NCBI RefSeq assembly: GCF_044803115.1 | Contig: NZ_CP085224.1 | Location: 4,402,001 to 4,466,000 of the forward strand | Direction: 5' to 3' | Source of the DNA: Caenispirillum salinarum_A | Lineage (GTDB): Bacteria; Pseudomonadota; Alphaproteobacteria; Rhodospirillales; Rhodospirillaceae | Length of the DNA: 64,000 nucleotides | Shown: positions 49,652-58,711 of the stretch, in pieces | Position numbering within the stretch: the stretch's first letter is position 1 | Layout of the letters: each line of letters starts with the position of its first letter | Notes under the pieces: generated by a model | Told to the model about the DNA's origin: nothing | Databases searched by the model: none | The model's input: only the letters and a program-made list of their open reading frames with translations | Position numbers and translations under genes: made by a program

Positions 49652-50755
49652 TTACCGGCCGGTCTTGATCTTGTTCCAGGTCCGGGTGCGCAGGCGGTCC
49701 AGCTTCTGGCCCGCCGGCGTGTCGACGAACAGCTTCTCCTTGACCTCTGCGGTCGGGAAGATGGCCGGGTCGTTCCAGATTTCATCCGACACGTATTCCT
49801 CCGACGCCGGCACGGCGTTGGCATAGGCCACGTAGTCGGTGATGGCGCCGATCACCTCCGGCTGGAGGATGTAGTTGATGAAGGTGTGGGCGTTGTCCGG
49901 GTGCGGCGCGTCGGCGGGGATCGCCAGCGTGTCGAACCACATGGCCGTGCCTTCCTTCGGAATGGTGTATTCCACCGTGAAGTCCTTGCCGGCTTCCTCG
50001 GCGCGATACTTCGCCTGGAAGATGTCGCCGGAGAAGCCCATGGCGACGCAGGCATCGCCGTTGGCCAGCGCGTTGATGTATTCGCTGGAGTGGAACTTCT
50101 TGATGTAGGGGCGAATCTTCATCCACAGCGCCTCGGCTTCCTCGTAGTGGGCCGGGTCGTCGGTGTTGAAGGGGTGCCCCAGGTATTCCATGGTGACGGG
50201 GAAGATTTCGGACGGGCTGTCCAGCACGTAGATGCCGCATTCCGCCAGCTTCTCGGCGTTGGCCGGATCGAAGATCAGGTCCCAGCTGTCGGTCGGCGCG
50301 TCGGCGCCCAGCGCGGCTTCCACCTTCGACGGAATGTAGCCGTAGCCGTTGGTGCCCCACTGGTAGATGGCGGCGTGCTCGTTGCCCGGATCGGCGGCCT
50401 GGAGGCCCTTCATCAGGTCTTCGTCCAGGTTGTCCCAGTTGGGGATCTTGGACTTGTCCAGCGGCTGCACGATGTCGCCCTGCACGAAGCGGGCGAGGAA
50501 GGTCGACGTCGGCACGATGACGTCATAGCCCGAGTTGCCGGCCAGCAGCTTGGCCTCCAGCATCTCGTTGCTGTCGTAGACGTCGTAGTTGACCTTGATC
50601 CCCGTCTCCTTCTCGAAGTTGGCGATCGTGTCCTCGGCGATGTAGTCGGACCAGTTGTAGACGTTGAGGACCTTTTCCTCCTGGGCGACGGCGCCCCCGG
50701 CCATGACTACGGCCATGGCGGTTCCGGCGATCAGGGATCGGGTAAACTGTCGCAT
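49652..50755 (-). CDS. potF: Putrescine-binding periplasmic protein PotF-like
   Basis: A 367-residue periplasmic solute-binding protein. The signal peptide is RQFTRSLIAGTAMAVVMAGG and cleaves near AVAQ, residue 24. The mature N-terminus KVLNVYNWSDYIAEDTIANF is the family pattern, and YDVIVPTSTFLARFVQGDI, IYQWGTNGYGYIP and GFSGDIFQAK are ligand-binding regions. The start at 50755 follows GAGGAGG. It is the first gene of the import operon and delivers polyamines to PotHI. Confidence 0.93.
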   Translation of the reverse strand: MRQFTRSLIAGTAMAVVMAGGAVAQEEKVLNVYNWSDYIAEDTIANFEKETGIKVNYDVYDSNEMLEAKLLAGNSGYDVIVPTSTFLARFVQGDIVQPLDKSKIPNWDNLDEDLMKGLQAADPGNEHAAIYQWGTNGYGYIPSKVEAALGADAPTDSWDLIFDPANAEKLAECGIYVLDSPSEIFPVTMEYLGHPFNTDDPAHYEEAEALWMKIRPYIKKFHSSEYINALANGDACVAMGFSGDIFQAKYRAEEAGKDFTVEYTIPKEGTAMWFDTLAIPADAPHPDNAHTFINYILQPEVIGAITDYVAYANAVPASEEYVSDEIWNDPAIFPTAEVKEKLFVDTPAGQKLDRLRTRTWNKIKTGR

Positions 50756-50909
50756 CGTCAAAAGCCTCCTCGCGTTCGGATGGCGGCCGGGCCTGGTGCC
50801 GGCCGGCACGCTGGACACCGGCCCGCCGCGCCGATGCGGCCTCGGGCGGCTTTGGCGCAAGCCATTGTCCAACCGTCAGTCTTTGCAGCAAACTTCGCCG
50901 CCCGGCAAG

Positions 50910-50922
50910 TGACATGATGTCA
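50910..50922. promoter_or_regulatory. Palindromic operator-like site upstream of potF
   Basis: TGACAT-G-ATGTCA is a perfect 6-bp palindrome around one base, with partly matching CCGGCA / GCCGGC arms outside. It lies about 155 bases upstream of potF. A repressor binding site is a reasonable inference; the 50756-51145 interval holds no gene that I can support. Confidence 0.5.
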
Positions 50923-51095
50923 TGCCGGCACGGGCGGTCATGCGTCCGGGGCGGGTCTTCGCGGGAAGGCGGTGTCGAGGGAATGGGTCATGGGGCTGGT
51001 CTCCCGGTTTATGTGGTGAAGCCTCCCGCCCCTGCCGGTCTGTCGCCGGCCAAGGGCATTGTACCTGTTCATCCGGCCGTTCATTTTGTTTTACA

Positions 51096-51131
51096 CCGTC
51101 CCGCCGCTCCGGCCGGTGGAGGGCGGGACGG
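51096..51131 (-). terminator. Hairpin after the aminotransferase gene
   Basis: CCGTCCCGCC (51096-51105) pairs with GGCGGGACGG (51122-51131), directly downstream of the stop codon at 51146. No long T run follows, so it may be a weak terminator. Confidence 0.5.
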
Positions 51132-51145
51132 AAGGGGCGTCAGGC

Positions 51146-52531
51146 TCAGACCGTGACGCCGGTGTCGTGCGCCGTCTTGTCGAGAACCAGGCGGACCTTC
51201 TCCACCAGCTCGTCGATGTGGGCGTGGGTCAGGATCAGCGGCGGCGACAGCACCAGCGTGTCATAGACCGCACGCATGATGAGGCCGCCCGCGAAGCTGT
51301 GGTCGCGGGCGATGGTGCCCACCTTGCCGACATCGTTGAAGAACTCGTGGCGGGCCTTGTCGCGGATCAGCTCGATGCCCGCGATCATGCCGATGCCGCG
51401 CACCTCGCCGACGATGGGGTGGTCGGCCAGCTCGCGCAGGCGCTTCTGGAAGTAGGGCCCGGTGTCGGAGCCGACACGGTCGACAATGCCCTCGTCACGC
51501 AGGATGCGGATGTTTTCCAGCGCCACCGCGCAAGCCACCGGATGACCGGAATAGGTGTAGCCGTGGAAGAACTCCCCGCCCTTGGCGATCAGCGTATCGG
51601 CGACGCGGTCGCCCACCATGACGGCCGCGATGGGCTGGTAGCCCGAGGACATGCCCTTGGCCAGCGGCATCAGGTCGGGCTTGATGTCGAAGGTCTGGCT
51701 GCCGAACCAGTTGCCGGTGCGCCCGAAGCCGCAGATGACCTCGTCGACGATCAGCAGGATGTCGTACTTGTCGCAGATGCGCTGGATTTCCGCCCAGTAG
51801 GTCGCGGGCGGGTAGACCAGCCCGCCCGCACCCTGGATGGGCTCGGCGATGAAGGCCGCCACCGAATCGGGGCCGACTTCCTGGATCTTGTCCTCGAGCC
51901 AGCCGGCCGCCTTGACACCGAACTCGTCCGGGTCCTCGTGGTAGCCCAGCTGGAACCAGTGCGGCGGCTCGATATGGGCAAACCCCGGCAGCACGCCCGA
52001 CTGCGTGTGCATGGCCGACATGCCCCCCAGCGACAGGGCGGCGAGCGTGGAGCCGTGATAGCCGTTGCGCCGGCCGATGATGACCTGTCGCTGTGGCTGG
52101 CCTTCCAGCGCCCAATAGCGGCGCACCATGCGGATGACGGTGTCGTTGGCCTCGGACCCCGAGCCGGCGAAGAAGGCGTGGTTCAGGCCTTCGGGCGTCA
52201 GTTCCACCAACTGGCGGGCAAGCTCCGTCGCCGGCATGGTGGTGGTCTTGAAGAAGGTGTTGTAGTACGGCAGCTCCTGCATCTGGGCATAGGCAGCCTC
52301 GGCCAGTTCCTTGCGGCCGTACCCCACGTTGACGCACCACAGCCCGGCCATGCCGTCGAGGATCTTGGTGCCCTCGCTGTCGTAGAGGTACGGGCCTTCC
52401 GCCCGCACGATCAGGCGCGCGCCGCCCTCGTCGCTCAGGCCCTTGAAGTCGGTGAAGGGGTGCAGGTGGTGGGCGGAGTCGATCTTCTTCCACTCTGCGG
52501 TGGTGCGGTTGGAGGCCGACAGGGCGGTCAT
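51146..52531 (-). CDS. Class III aminotransferase, putrescine/polyamine type (SpuC-like)
   Basis: A 461-residue PLP-dependent aminotransferase. It has GLWCVNVGYGRKELAEAAYA near residue 64, NHAFFAGSGSEANDTVIRMV, the Asp-containing LLIVDEVICGFGRTGNWFG and the PLP lysine in DLMPLAKGMSSGYQPIAA. The organisation resembles SpuC, which transfers an amino group from putrescine to pyruvate. Its place next to potF and the gamma-glutamylputrescine oxidase-like gene supports a polyamine role, but omega-amino acid aminotransferase activity cannot be excluded. The start at 52531 follows AAGGAG. Confidence 0.88.
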   Translation of the reverse strand: MTALSASNRTTAEWKKIDSAHHLHPFTDFKGLSDEGGARLIVRAEGPYLYDSEGTKILDGMAGLWCVNVGYGRKELAEAAYAQMQELPYYNTFFKTTTMPATELARQLVELTPEGLNHAFFAGSGSEANDTVIRMVRRYWALEGQPQRQVIIGRRNGYHGSTLAALSLGGMSAMHTQSGVLPGFAHIEPPHWFQLGYHEDPDEFGVKAAGWLEDKIQEVGPDSVAAFIAEPIQGAGGLVYPPATYWAEIQRICDKYDILLIVDEVICGFGRTGNWFGSQTFDIKPDLMPLAKGMSSGYQPIAAVMVGDRVADTLIAKGGEFFHGYTYSGHPVACAVALENIRILRDEGIVDRVGSDTGPYFQKRLRELADHPIVGEVRGIGMIAGIELIRDKARHEFFNDVGKVGTIARDHSFAGGLIMRAVYDTLVLSPPLILTHAHIDELVEKVRLVLDKTAHDTGVTV

Positions 52532-52826
52532 GGAGGCTCCTTGCATCCAGGGGTGCGGGAGAACGCTTGATGAGTATTTTGAACACATCCCACGCCCGCC
52601 GCAAACCCGGAATTTGCCGCCGCCCCGCCTTCTGCACCGCAAAACCTCTGTTCCTCAACGGGTTGTTGGCGGAAATCGCGCCTGACATGCGGCGCTGCCG
52701 CAGAGCTTTCAGTACGGCGAAACTTTACACCGCCTTGACAGTCCCGCCGCCCCGGCCTACCGAAGAGAACCACCCCTTCTTCCGAGTCCCACCCCGCGCA
52801 GCCGCTGCAAACGACGGACAATTCCC

Positions 52827-54101
52827 ATGGCCGAACCGCACGCCAAGTCCTATTACGCCGCCTCCGCCACCGCCTTCACGGACCAGCCGCCGCTGGAGGG
52901 CGATGCCAAGGTGGACGTCTGCGTGGTCGGCGGCGGCATGACCGGCTGCTCGGCGGCCCTGCACCTGGCGGAACGCGGCTACAAGGTCATGCTCATCGAG
53001 GCCAACCGCATCGGCTTCGGCGCCTCCGGCCGGTCGGGCGGGCAGCTCATCGCGGGCTATGCCGCCGACATGCACAAGGTGGAGAAGTACGTCGGCCCGG
53101 AAGAGGCCCAGCGCATGTGGAACATGAGCGTGGAGGCCGTCGACCTGGTGCGCGAGCGCACCCGCCGCCATGCCATCGACTGCGATCTGGTGGACGGGCA
53201 CCTTCACGTCGGCGTCAAGCCGCGCCACTGCGAGGAACTGCAGGACCTGGCCGAGGAGTGGGACCGCTACGGCTACGACGGCGTCCAGTATCTTGATCGC
53301 CATGCGGTGCGGGCGCGCGTGGACAGCGAGACCTACGTCTGCGGCCTGCTGGACCCCAAGGGCGGCCACCTTCACCCGCTCAACTACACGCTGGGCCTGG
53401 CGCGCGCCTGCCTGGACGCGGGCGTCGTCATCCACGAGGACACGCCCATGACGGGGTGGGATGCCGGCGACCCCGCCACCATCCACACCTCGCGCGGCAG
53501 CATTCGCGCCAACCACGTCATCCTCGCGGGCAATGCCTACCTGTGGGAGAAGGAGCGCAAGCTCGGCACCAACATCATGCCCGTGGGCACCTACATCGTC
53601 GCCACCGAGCCGCTGGGCGAGAACCGCGCCACCAAGCTGATCCCCAACAACGAGGCCGTGGCGGACATCCTGTTCGTCCTCAACTACTTCCGCCGCTCCG
53701 CCGACCACCGGATGCTGTTCGGCGGGCGCGTCAGCTATTCGCGGATCGAGCCGGCCAGCGTCGGCGAGGCCATGCGCAAGACCATGCTGAAGTACTTCCC
53801 GCAGCTCGACGACGTGAAGGTGGACTACGCCTGGGGCGGCTACGTCGCCATCACCGCCAACCGCCTGCCCGATTTCGGCCGCCTGGCGCCCAACGTGCTG
53901 TATGCGCAGGGCTTCTCCGGCCACGGCGTGGCCCTGACCAGCCTGGCCGGGAAGCTGATGGCCGAGGCCGTCGCCGGTCAGGCGGAGCGCTTCGATCTGC
54001 TGGCGAAGATCCCCCACATGCCCTTCCCCGGCGGTACCATGTTCCGCACCCCGGCCCTGGTGCTGGCGATGGCGTGGCACCGGCTGCGGGACATGCTCTG
54101 A
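52827..54101 (+). CDS. puuB: FAD-dependent oxidoreductase, gamma-glutamylputrescine oxidase-like
   Basis: A 424-residue DAO-type FAD enzyme. The dinucleotide-binding fold is VCVVGGGMTGCSAALHLAER (about residues 31-50), ending with the acidic residue in VMLIEANRIGFG; SGRSGGQLIAGYAADMHKV and the late AQGFSGHGVALTSLAGKLMA are also typical. PuuB oxidises gamma-glutamylputrescine in the enterobacterial pathway; PuuA, PuuC and PuuD are not in the window. It diverges from the aminotransferase gene over 295 bases, probably sharing a promoter region. The symbol is by similarity and genomic context. Confidence 0.82.
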   Translation: MAEPHAKSYYAASATAFTDQPPLEGDAKVDVCVVGGGMTGCSAALHLAERGYKVMLIEANRIGFGASGRSGGQLIAGYAADMHKVEKYVGPEEAQRMWNMSVEAVDLVRERTRRHAIDCDLVDGHLHVGVKPRHCEELQDLAEEWDRYGYDGVQYLDRHAVRARVDSETYVCGLLDPKGGHLHPLNYTLGLARACLDAGVVIHEDTPMTGWDAGDPATIHTSRGSIRANHVILAGNAYLWEKERKLGTNIMPVGTYIVATEPLGENRATKLIPNNEAVADILFVLNYFRRSADHRMLFGGRVSYSRIEPASVGEAMRKTMLKYFPQLDDVKVDYAWGGYVAITANRLPDFGRLAPNVLYAQGFSGHGVALTSLAGKLMAEAVAGQAERFDLLAKIPHMPFPGGTMFRTPALVLAMAWHRLRDML

Positions 54102-54156
54102 TCCGGAGCCGCGGCCCGCGGCGTAGGAGGAGCGATCCCACTGCCGGAGTCGCCCC

Positions 54157-55353
54157 ATGCCCTACGACCCCGCCCTGCCCCTGCCCGAGCCGACGCGGGC
54201 CGAGGGGCTGCGCCGCCTTGCGGACATGCTGCCGCGCGCCGGCCGCGCCTATGCCGCCGGCCGCAACTACGACCGCGGCCCCGGCCGGCACGCTCCGGTT
54301 TCCATGCTCTCTCCCTATCTGCGCCACCGCCTGCTGACCGAGGACGAGGTGGTGGGCGCGGTGCTGAAGCGCCACGGCCCGCAGACGGCCGAGAAGTTCA
54401 TGCAGGAAGTGCTCTGGCGCACCTACTGGAAGGGCTGGCTGGAACTGCGGCCCGAGGTCTGGCGCCGCACCCGCCGCCGCGTCGCCGCGCTGGCCCGCGA
54501 CCGCGCCGTGATGGAGCGTGTCGAGGCCGCCGCCGCCGGCCGCACCGGCATCGACTGCTTCGACGCCTGGATGGTGGAACTGGCCGAGACCGGATACCTG
54601 CACAACCACGCCCGCATGTGGACGGCCAGCATCTGGGTCTTCACCCTCCGGCTGCCGTGGGAGCTGGGCGCCGACCTGTTCCTGCGCCATCTGCTGGACG
54701 GCGATCCGGCGTCGAACACCCTGTCGTGGCGCTGGGTCGCGGGGCTGCACACGCCGGGCAAGGCCTACCTGGCGCGGCCCGACAACATCCGCCGCTACAC
54801 CGACGGCCGCTTCGATCCGCGGGGCCTCGCGGACACGGCCGAACCGCCGGCGGGCGATGCCGGAAACCCGAGGCCCGTGCCGCCGCCCGAGCCGACGCCG
54901 ATCGACCTGTCGCAGCCCTCGGCCCTGCTGCTGACGGAGGAGGACCTGCACCCCGAAGACCTGCTGCCGCCAGGGCTCGACATCCGCGCCGCCGCCGCCA
55001 TGCCCTGTGCCGCGGCGCGCTCGCCATTGCCGGTGGCAGCCGGGGTGCGCGGCTTCACGCAGGGCGCGCTGGGGAACGCGCTCGACCGGCTGGGCTTCCT
55101 CGGCCGCTACCTGCCGCGCGATCCGGCGGCGGTGGTGTCCTGGGCGCGCGAGCACGGCGCGCGGCAGGTGGTGGCGCCCTATGCGCCCGTCGGCCCGGCG
55201 CGAGAGGTTCTGGATGCCCTGGAACCGGCACTGGCCGCCGCCGACATCCGCCTCGCCCGCCCCCGCCGCGCCTGGGACGCGGACCTCTGGCCGCTGGCGA
55301 CGGCGGGCTTCTTCGGCTTCTGGAAGACGGCGCGGGGGCGGATCGGCGCGTGA
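54157..55353 (+). CDS. Photolyase/cryptochrome FAD-domain protein, unusual domain order
   Basis: A 398-residue protein. Residues about 10-230 look like the helical FAD-binding domain of photolyases: APVSMLSPYLRHRLLTEDEV, EKFMQEVLWRTYWKGWLELR, GYLHNHARMWTASIWVFTLR and LLDGDPASNTLSWRWVAGLH. The N-terminal alpha/beta antenna domain of ordinary photolyases is absent. Instead the C-terminal part (about 290-398) has an alpha/beta-like look (EHGARQVVAPYAPVGPAREV). It could be a circularly permuted photolyase relative or a fusion with another domain. Light repair is plausible but not shown. Confidence 0.78.
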   Translation: MPYDPALPLPEPTRAEGLRRLADMLPRAGRAYAAGRNYDRGPGRHAPVSMLSPYLRHRLLTEDEVVGAVLKRHGPQTAEKFMQEVLWRTYWKGWLELRPEVWRRTRRRVAALARDRAVMERVEAAAAGRTGIDCFDAWMVELAETGYLHNHARMWTASIWVFTLRLPWELGADLFLRHLLDGDPASNTLSWRWVAGLHTPGKAYLARPDNIRRYTDGRFDPRGLADTAEPPAGDAGNPRPVPPPEPTPIDLSQPSALLLTEEDLHPEDLLPPGLDIRAAAAMPCAAARSPLPVAAGVRGFTQGALGNALDRLGFLGRYLPRDPAAVVSWAREHGARQVVAPYAPVGPAREVLDALEPALAAADIRLARPRRAWDADLWPLATAGFFGFWKTARGRIGA

Positions 55354-55444
55354 TGCCCGCAAACACCGGCGAAGCGGCGGCGGCCGGCGCGCGTTATCAT
55401 CATAAGCCCCGTCACCCCGCCTTCCGACCAGCCACGGAGCCCGC

Positions 55445-56119
55445 ATGGAGGACCTTCTCGGCTACTCGCTACGGGACATGCTGTTGTTCTCGCGGGAAAC
55501 CTACGTCCGGCTGTTCACCCTGACCAACCAGGCCCACTGGCCCCTGCCGATCATCGCGGGGCTGGCGGGCCTGGCGTGCCTGTGGCTCATGCGCGGGCGG
55601 CGGGGCTGGCACGGGCGCCTGCTTCTGGCGCTGACCGGCGCCGGCTGGCTGTGGACCGGATGGGTCTTTCTCATTCAGCGCTACGCCACCATCAACTGGG
55701 CCGCGCCCTGGGCGGGGTATGCCTTCCTGGCAGAGGGCGCCCTGCTGCTGGCCCTGGCGGTCACCGGCCGGCGCCCGCGCACCGACCGGCGCGACGCCGC
55801 GGCCGGAGCCGCCTGGGTCCTGCTGGCGGCGGCGGTGCTGGTCCTGCCGCTTGTCTATCCGCTTCTGGGCGGGCAGTGGATGCGCGCCGCCCCCTTCGGC
55901 ATCGCGCCCGACGCCACGGCGGCCGGAACGCTGGCGGTGCTGTCGCTGGTGCGTGGCGGGTGGGCGGCGCTGGCCGTGCCCGTGCCGGTGGCATGGCTGG
56001 CCGCCTCCGCCGTCACCCACGACCTGCTGGGGATGACGGCGGTGGCCGTTGGACTGGGGTTGGCGGCGCTGGCGGGCCTTGCGGTCCGCGTCGCCGCGGC
56101 CCGCGGCCTCAGCGGTTGA
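55445..56119 (+). CDS. DUF6064-like integral membrane protein
   Basis: A 224-residue membrane protein with about six hydrophobic helices. The N-terminal signature MEDLLGYSLRDMLLFSRETY is followed by PLPIIAGLAGLACLWLMRG. The block WVFLIQRYATINWAAPWAGY is typical of this family, as is the mid PLLGGQWMRAAPFGIAPDAT. No function is assigned. It is 91 bases downstream of the photolyase-like gene on the same strand, and its end overlaps by 11 bases with the convergent lipoprotein gene. Confidence 0.7.
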   Translation: MEDLLGYSLRDMLLFSRETYVRLFTLTNQAHWPLPIIAGLAGLACLWLMRGRRGWHGRLLLALTGAGWLWTGWVFLIQRYATINWAAPWAGYAFLAEGALLLALAVTGRRPRTDRRDAAAGAAWVLLAAAVLVLPLVYPLLGGQWMRAAPFGIAPDATAAGTLAVLSLVRGGWAALAVPVPVAWLAASAVTHDLLGMTAVAVGLGLAALAGLAVRVAAARGLSG

Positions 56120-56738
56120 CGGTGAAGTCGTTCAGGTGCGTGCGGATGTTCTGCGCCATGGCGGCGTCGAAATCCTGCATCAGCGCGGTGACCAGCGAAT
56201 ACCACATCTCCTCGCGCTCGTTCAGGCTGGCCTTCTCGCCGAGCGTCTTGGACCGATAGGCCTCGGTGCTGGCGGTCGCCAGCACGTCGCGATCGCTCAG
56301 CACCTGAACCTCGGCCACCACGTGTGCGGTGTACTTCCAGGCCTGCTGGTCGGTCAGGAAGCCGCGGATGCCTTCCTCGGTCTCCAGCCGTTCCTCGCGC
56401 ACCGAAGCATCCCGGATGACGAAGCGCAGGGTGCGGAGCGAGCCGTCGGCCGCGCCGCCCGTGCCGGTCACCGCCAGCCGGTCCTCCGCCCAGGTGCGCA
56501 GGGCGCGCTCCGGCGGCAGGGGCATCAGGTGCTCCACGAACGGCGTCTGGAAGCTGGGCTCGAAGTCCGACAGGATCACCTTCTCGTCGGCCCGGAAGGT
56601 GATGGGCCCCTTGTTGGTGAAGCGCAGGTCCTTGAACTCCGGCACGGGCTCCGGCGTGGTGCAGGCGGCCAGCGCGAGAACGCCGGCCAGCACGAGGGCG
56701 AAGGCACGCAGCGGATGGGCGAGGCGGGCGAGGCTCAT
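56109..56738 (-). CDS. Conserved lipoprotein
   Basis: A 209-residue lipoprotein. The start at 56738 yields a signal ending in GVLALAAC (lipobox LAAC), so it is anchored to a membrane in the periplasm. The mature part has a beta-rich look with VPEFKDLRFTNKGPITFRAD and a helical end with DFDAAMAQNIRTHLNDFTVN. I cannot assign a family with certainty. The longer upstream frame lacks the signal peptide at its start. Confidence 0.72.
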   Translation of the reverse strand: MSLARLAHPLRAFALVLAGVLALAACTTPEPVPEFKDLRFTNKGPITFRADEKVILSDFEPSFQTPFVEHLMPLPPERALRTWAEDRLAVTGTGGAADGSLRTLRFVIRDASVREERLETEEGIRGFLTDQQAWKYTAHVVAEVQVLSDRDVLATASTEAYRSKTLGEKASLNEREEMWYSLVTALMQDFDAAMAQNIRTHLNDFTVNR

Positions 56739-56839
56739 GAAGGGACGATCCCTGGCAGTGGTTACGGTCCGCGCATTGTCGCACGCGATCATGGCCGGTC
56801 AAGGGCGGGCGGCGCGGCCGGCAGCCCTTCGCCGGGGCG

Positions 56840-57790
56840 CTACTGCTTGGGCGCCTTGTCCGCGTCCATGGCGTCCAGGTCGGCGTCCGTGAAGGGGTAG
56901 TGCTCGTTACAGAACTCGCACGAGACCTCGACCACGCCGGCATCCGTCTTCATGGTCTCCAGTTCGGCGCGCGGGAACTGGGACAGCGCCGTCACCACCC
57001 GCTCGCGCGAGCAACGGCAGCCGAAGTGCGGGTGGCGGGCGTCGTAGGCCTTCAGGCCCTCGCTGTGGAACAGGCGGCGCAGCACGTCGGTCGGCGGCAG
57101 GTCCGGGGCCAGCAGCTCCTCGTTGGTCACGCTGCCCATGAGCACGACGCCGGTCCGCCAGGCGTCCTCCACCGTCTCCTCGTCCTCGGCCGAAAGGTGC
57201 GCGCCCGAAGGCAGGGGCATGCGCTGGAGCATGAGCCCGGCGGCGCGCCAGCGGCCGCCCTCGTGCACCGTCGCCATCTTGATGGCGGTCTCCAGCTGCT
57301 CGGACTGGCGGAAGTAGGCGTGGGCGCAGTCGGCGAGCGTCGCACCCGTCAGTTCGGTGATGCCCTGGTAGCGGTCCGTCTCCGGCCCCTGGTCCACGGT
57401 GAACGCCAGGTAGCCGGACCCCATCAGCGCCGGCACCCGGTCGCCCAGAGCCGCGATGCCGCCGGCTTTCTCGACGGCGGCATTCAGGCGCGCCTCGTCG
57501 AAATGGGCGACGCCGCGCACATCGCCGCCGCTGGTGACGTCCACCACAATCTGCGAGATCGGCCCGTCGGACCGCGATTGCAGGGTGAAAATGCCGTCGT
57601 ACTTCAGGCTGTCGGCCAGCACCACGGCCAGCACCGCCGTTTCCGCCAGCATGAGCGCGACGGGCTCGGGGTAGTTGTGGCGGGAGACGATGGTGGAGAC
57701 GGTGTCGTCCAGACGAACCAGGCGCCCGCGAAAGGCGCCGTGGTCGATCATGAACGGGACGATCTGGTCGGTCACGACTGCGTCAGACAC
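56840..57790 (-). CDS. hslO: Redox-regulated chaperone Hsp33
   Basis: A 316-residue redox-activated holdase. The C-terminal zinc-binding pattern C-x-C...C-x-x-C is present as HFGCRCSRERVV and EVSCEFCNEHY, which senses oxidative unfolding. The N-terminal domain shows VPFMIDHGAFRGRLVRLDDT and HNYPEPVALMLAETAVLAV. A GTG at 57790 is chosen; one at 57775 is an alternative. It overlaps the argF stop codon region by 19 bases and is the last gene of argD-argF-hslO. Confidence 0.92.
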   Translation of the reverse strand: MSDAVVTDQIVPFMIDHGAFRGRLVRLDDTVSTIVSRHNYPEPVALMLAETAVLAVVLADSLKYDGIFTLQSRSDGPISQIVVDVTSGGDVRGVAHFDEARLNAAVEKAGGIAALGDRVPALMGSGYLAFTVDQGPETDRYQGITELTGATLADCAHAYFRQSEQLETAIKMATVHEGGRWRAAGLMLQRMPLPSGAHLSAEDEETVEDAWRTGVVLMGSVTNEELLAPDLPPTDVLRRLFHSEGLKAYDARHPHFGCRCSRERVVTALSQFPRAELETMKTDAGVVEVSCEFCNEHYPFTDADLDAMDADKAPKQ

Positions 57791-58692
57791 CAAACAAGGA
57801 TTCCTTTTTGCGCATGAAGGCGGTTTTCGGCCTCGTCCCACACCACCGACCGGGGACCGTCGATGACCTCGGAGGTCACCTCCTCCTCGCGGTGGGCGGG
57901 CAGGCAGTGCATGAACAGGGCGTCGGCCTTGGCGTGCCCCATCAGGGCCGCGTTCACCTGGTAGGGACGGAAGATGTTGTGCAGGTTCGCCCCGTCCTCG
58001 TGCATGGACACCCAGGTATCGGTCACAACGCAGTCCGCGCCCTCGGCCAGCTTTTTCGGGTCGCGGCCGATGACGATGGTCGCGCCCTTCTCCCGTGCCC
58101 ACTGGACAACGCGCGCATCGGGCTCGCGGTTTTCCGGGCAGGCAACGCGCATCTCGAAACCGAACTGGGCGGCGGCCTCGATCCACGAGGCGGCGACGTT
58201 GTTGCCGTCGCCCGACCAGCAAACGACCTTGCCGGCGATGGAGCCCTTGTGCTCCTCGAAGGTCATCACGTCGGCCATGATCTGGCACGGGTGGCTGTCG
58301 TCGGTCAGGCCGTTGATGACGGGCACGGTCGCGTGACGCGCCATTTCCTCGAGCTTGGCCGGATCATCGGTGCGGATCATGATCATGTCGCAGTAGCGCG
58401 ACAGCACGCGGGCCGTGTCGGCGATGGTCTCGCCCCGGCCGAGCTGGCTGCCGTTTCCGTCCAGGATCACCACGTCGCCGCCCAATTGCTTGGCGCCCAC
58501 CTCGAAGCTGACGCGGGTGCGCGTCGAGGGCTTCTCGAAGATCATGGCGAGCGTCTTGCCCTCCAGCGGACGGCGCTTCTCCGCCATCACCGCGCCGCGC
58601 TTGTACTCGGCCGCCAGGTCCAGGATGGCCCGAAGGTCGGCGGAACCGTGTGTGTGCAGGTCGAGGAAGTGCTTGGGCGCGGAGCCGGTCAT
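57772..58692 (-). CDS. argF: Ornithine carbamoyltransferase
   Basis: A 306-residue enzyme that makes citrulline from ornithine and carbamoyl phosphate in arginine synthesis. The carbamoyl phosphate site FEKPSTRTRVSFEVGAKQLG (about residues 51-70), DPAKLEEMARHATVPVINGL, and the ornithine/Cys loop MHCLPAHREEEVTSE are visible. The length is typical. It is 19 bases downstream of argD, forming an arginine operon with hslO attached. Confidence 0.95.
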   Translation of the reverse strand: MTGSAPKHFLDLHTHGSADLRAILDLAAEYKRGAVMAEKRRPLEGKTLAMIFEKPSTRTRVSFEVGAKQLGGDVVILDGNGSQLGRGETIADTARVLSRYCDMIMIRTDDPAKLEEMARHATVPVINGLTDDSHPCQIMADVMTFEEHKGSIAGKVVCWSGDGNNVAASWIEAAAQFGFEMRVACPENREPDARVVQWAREKGATIVIGRDPKKLAEGADCVVTDTWVSMHEDGANLHNIFRPYQVNAALMGHAKADALFMHCLPAHREEEVTSEVIDGPRSVVWDEAENRLHAQKGILVWCLTQS

Positions 58693-58711
58693 GGGAGGTG
58701 ATCTCGCTTTG

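Noticed and set aside
50914..51156. An 80-codon plus-strand frame upstream of the aminotransferase stop
   Set aside because: Gly/Pro/Arg-rich, no ribosome binding site, and it overlaps the inferred potF regulatory region.
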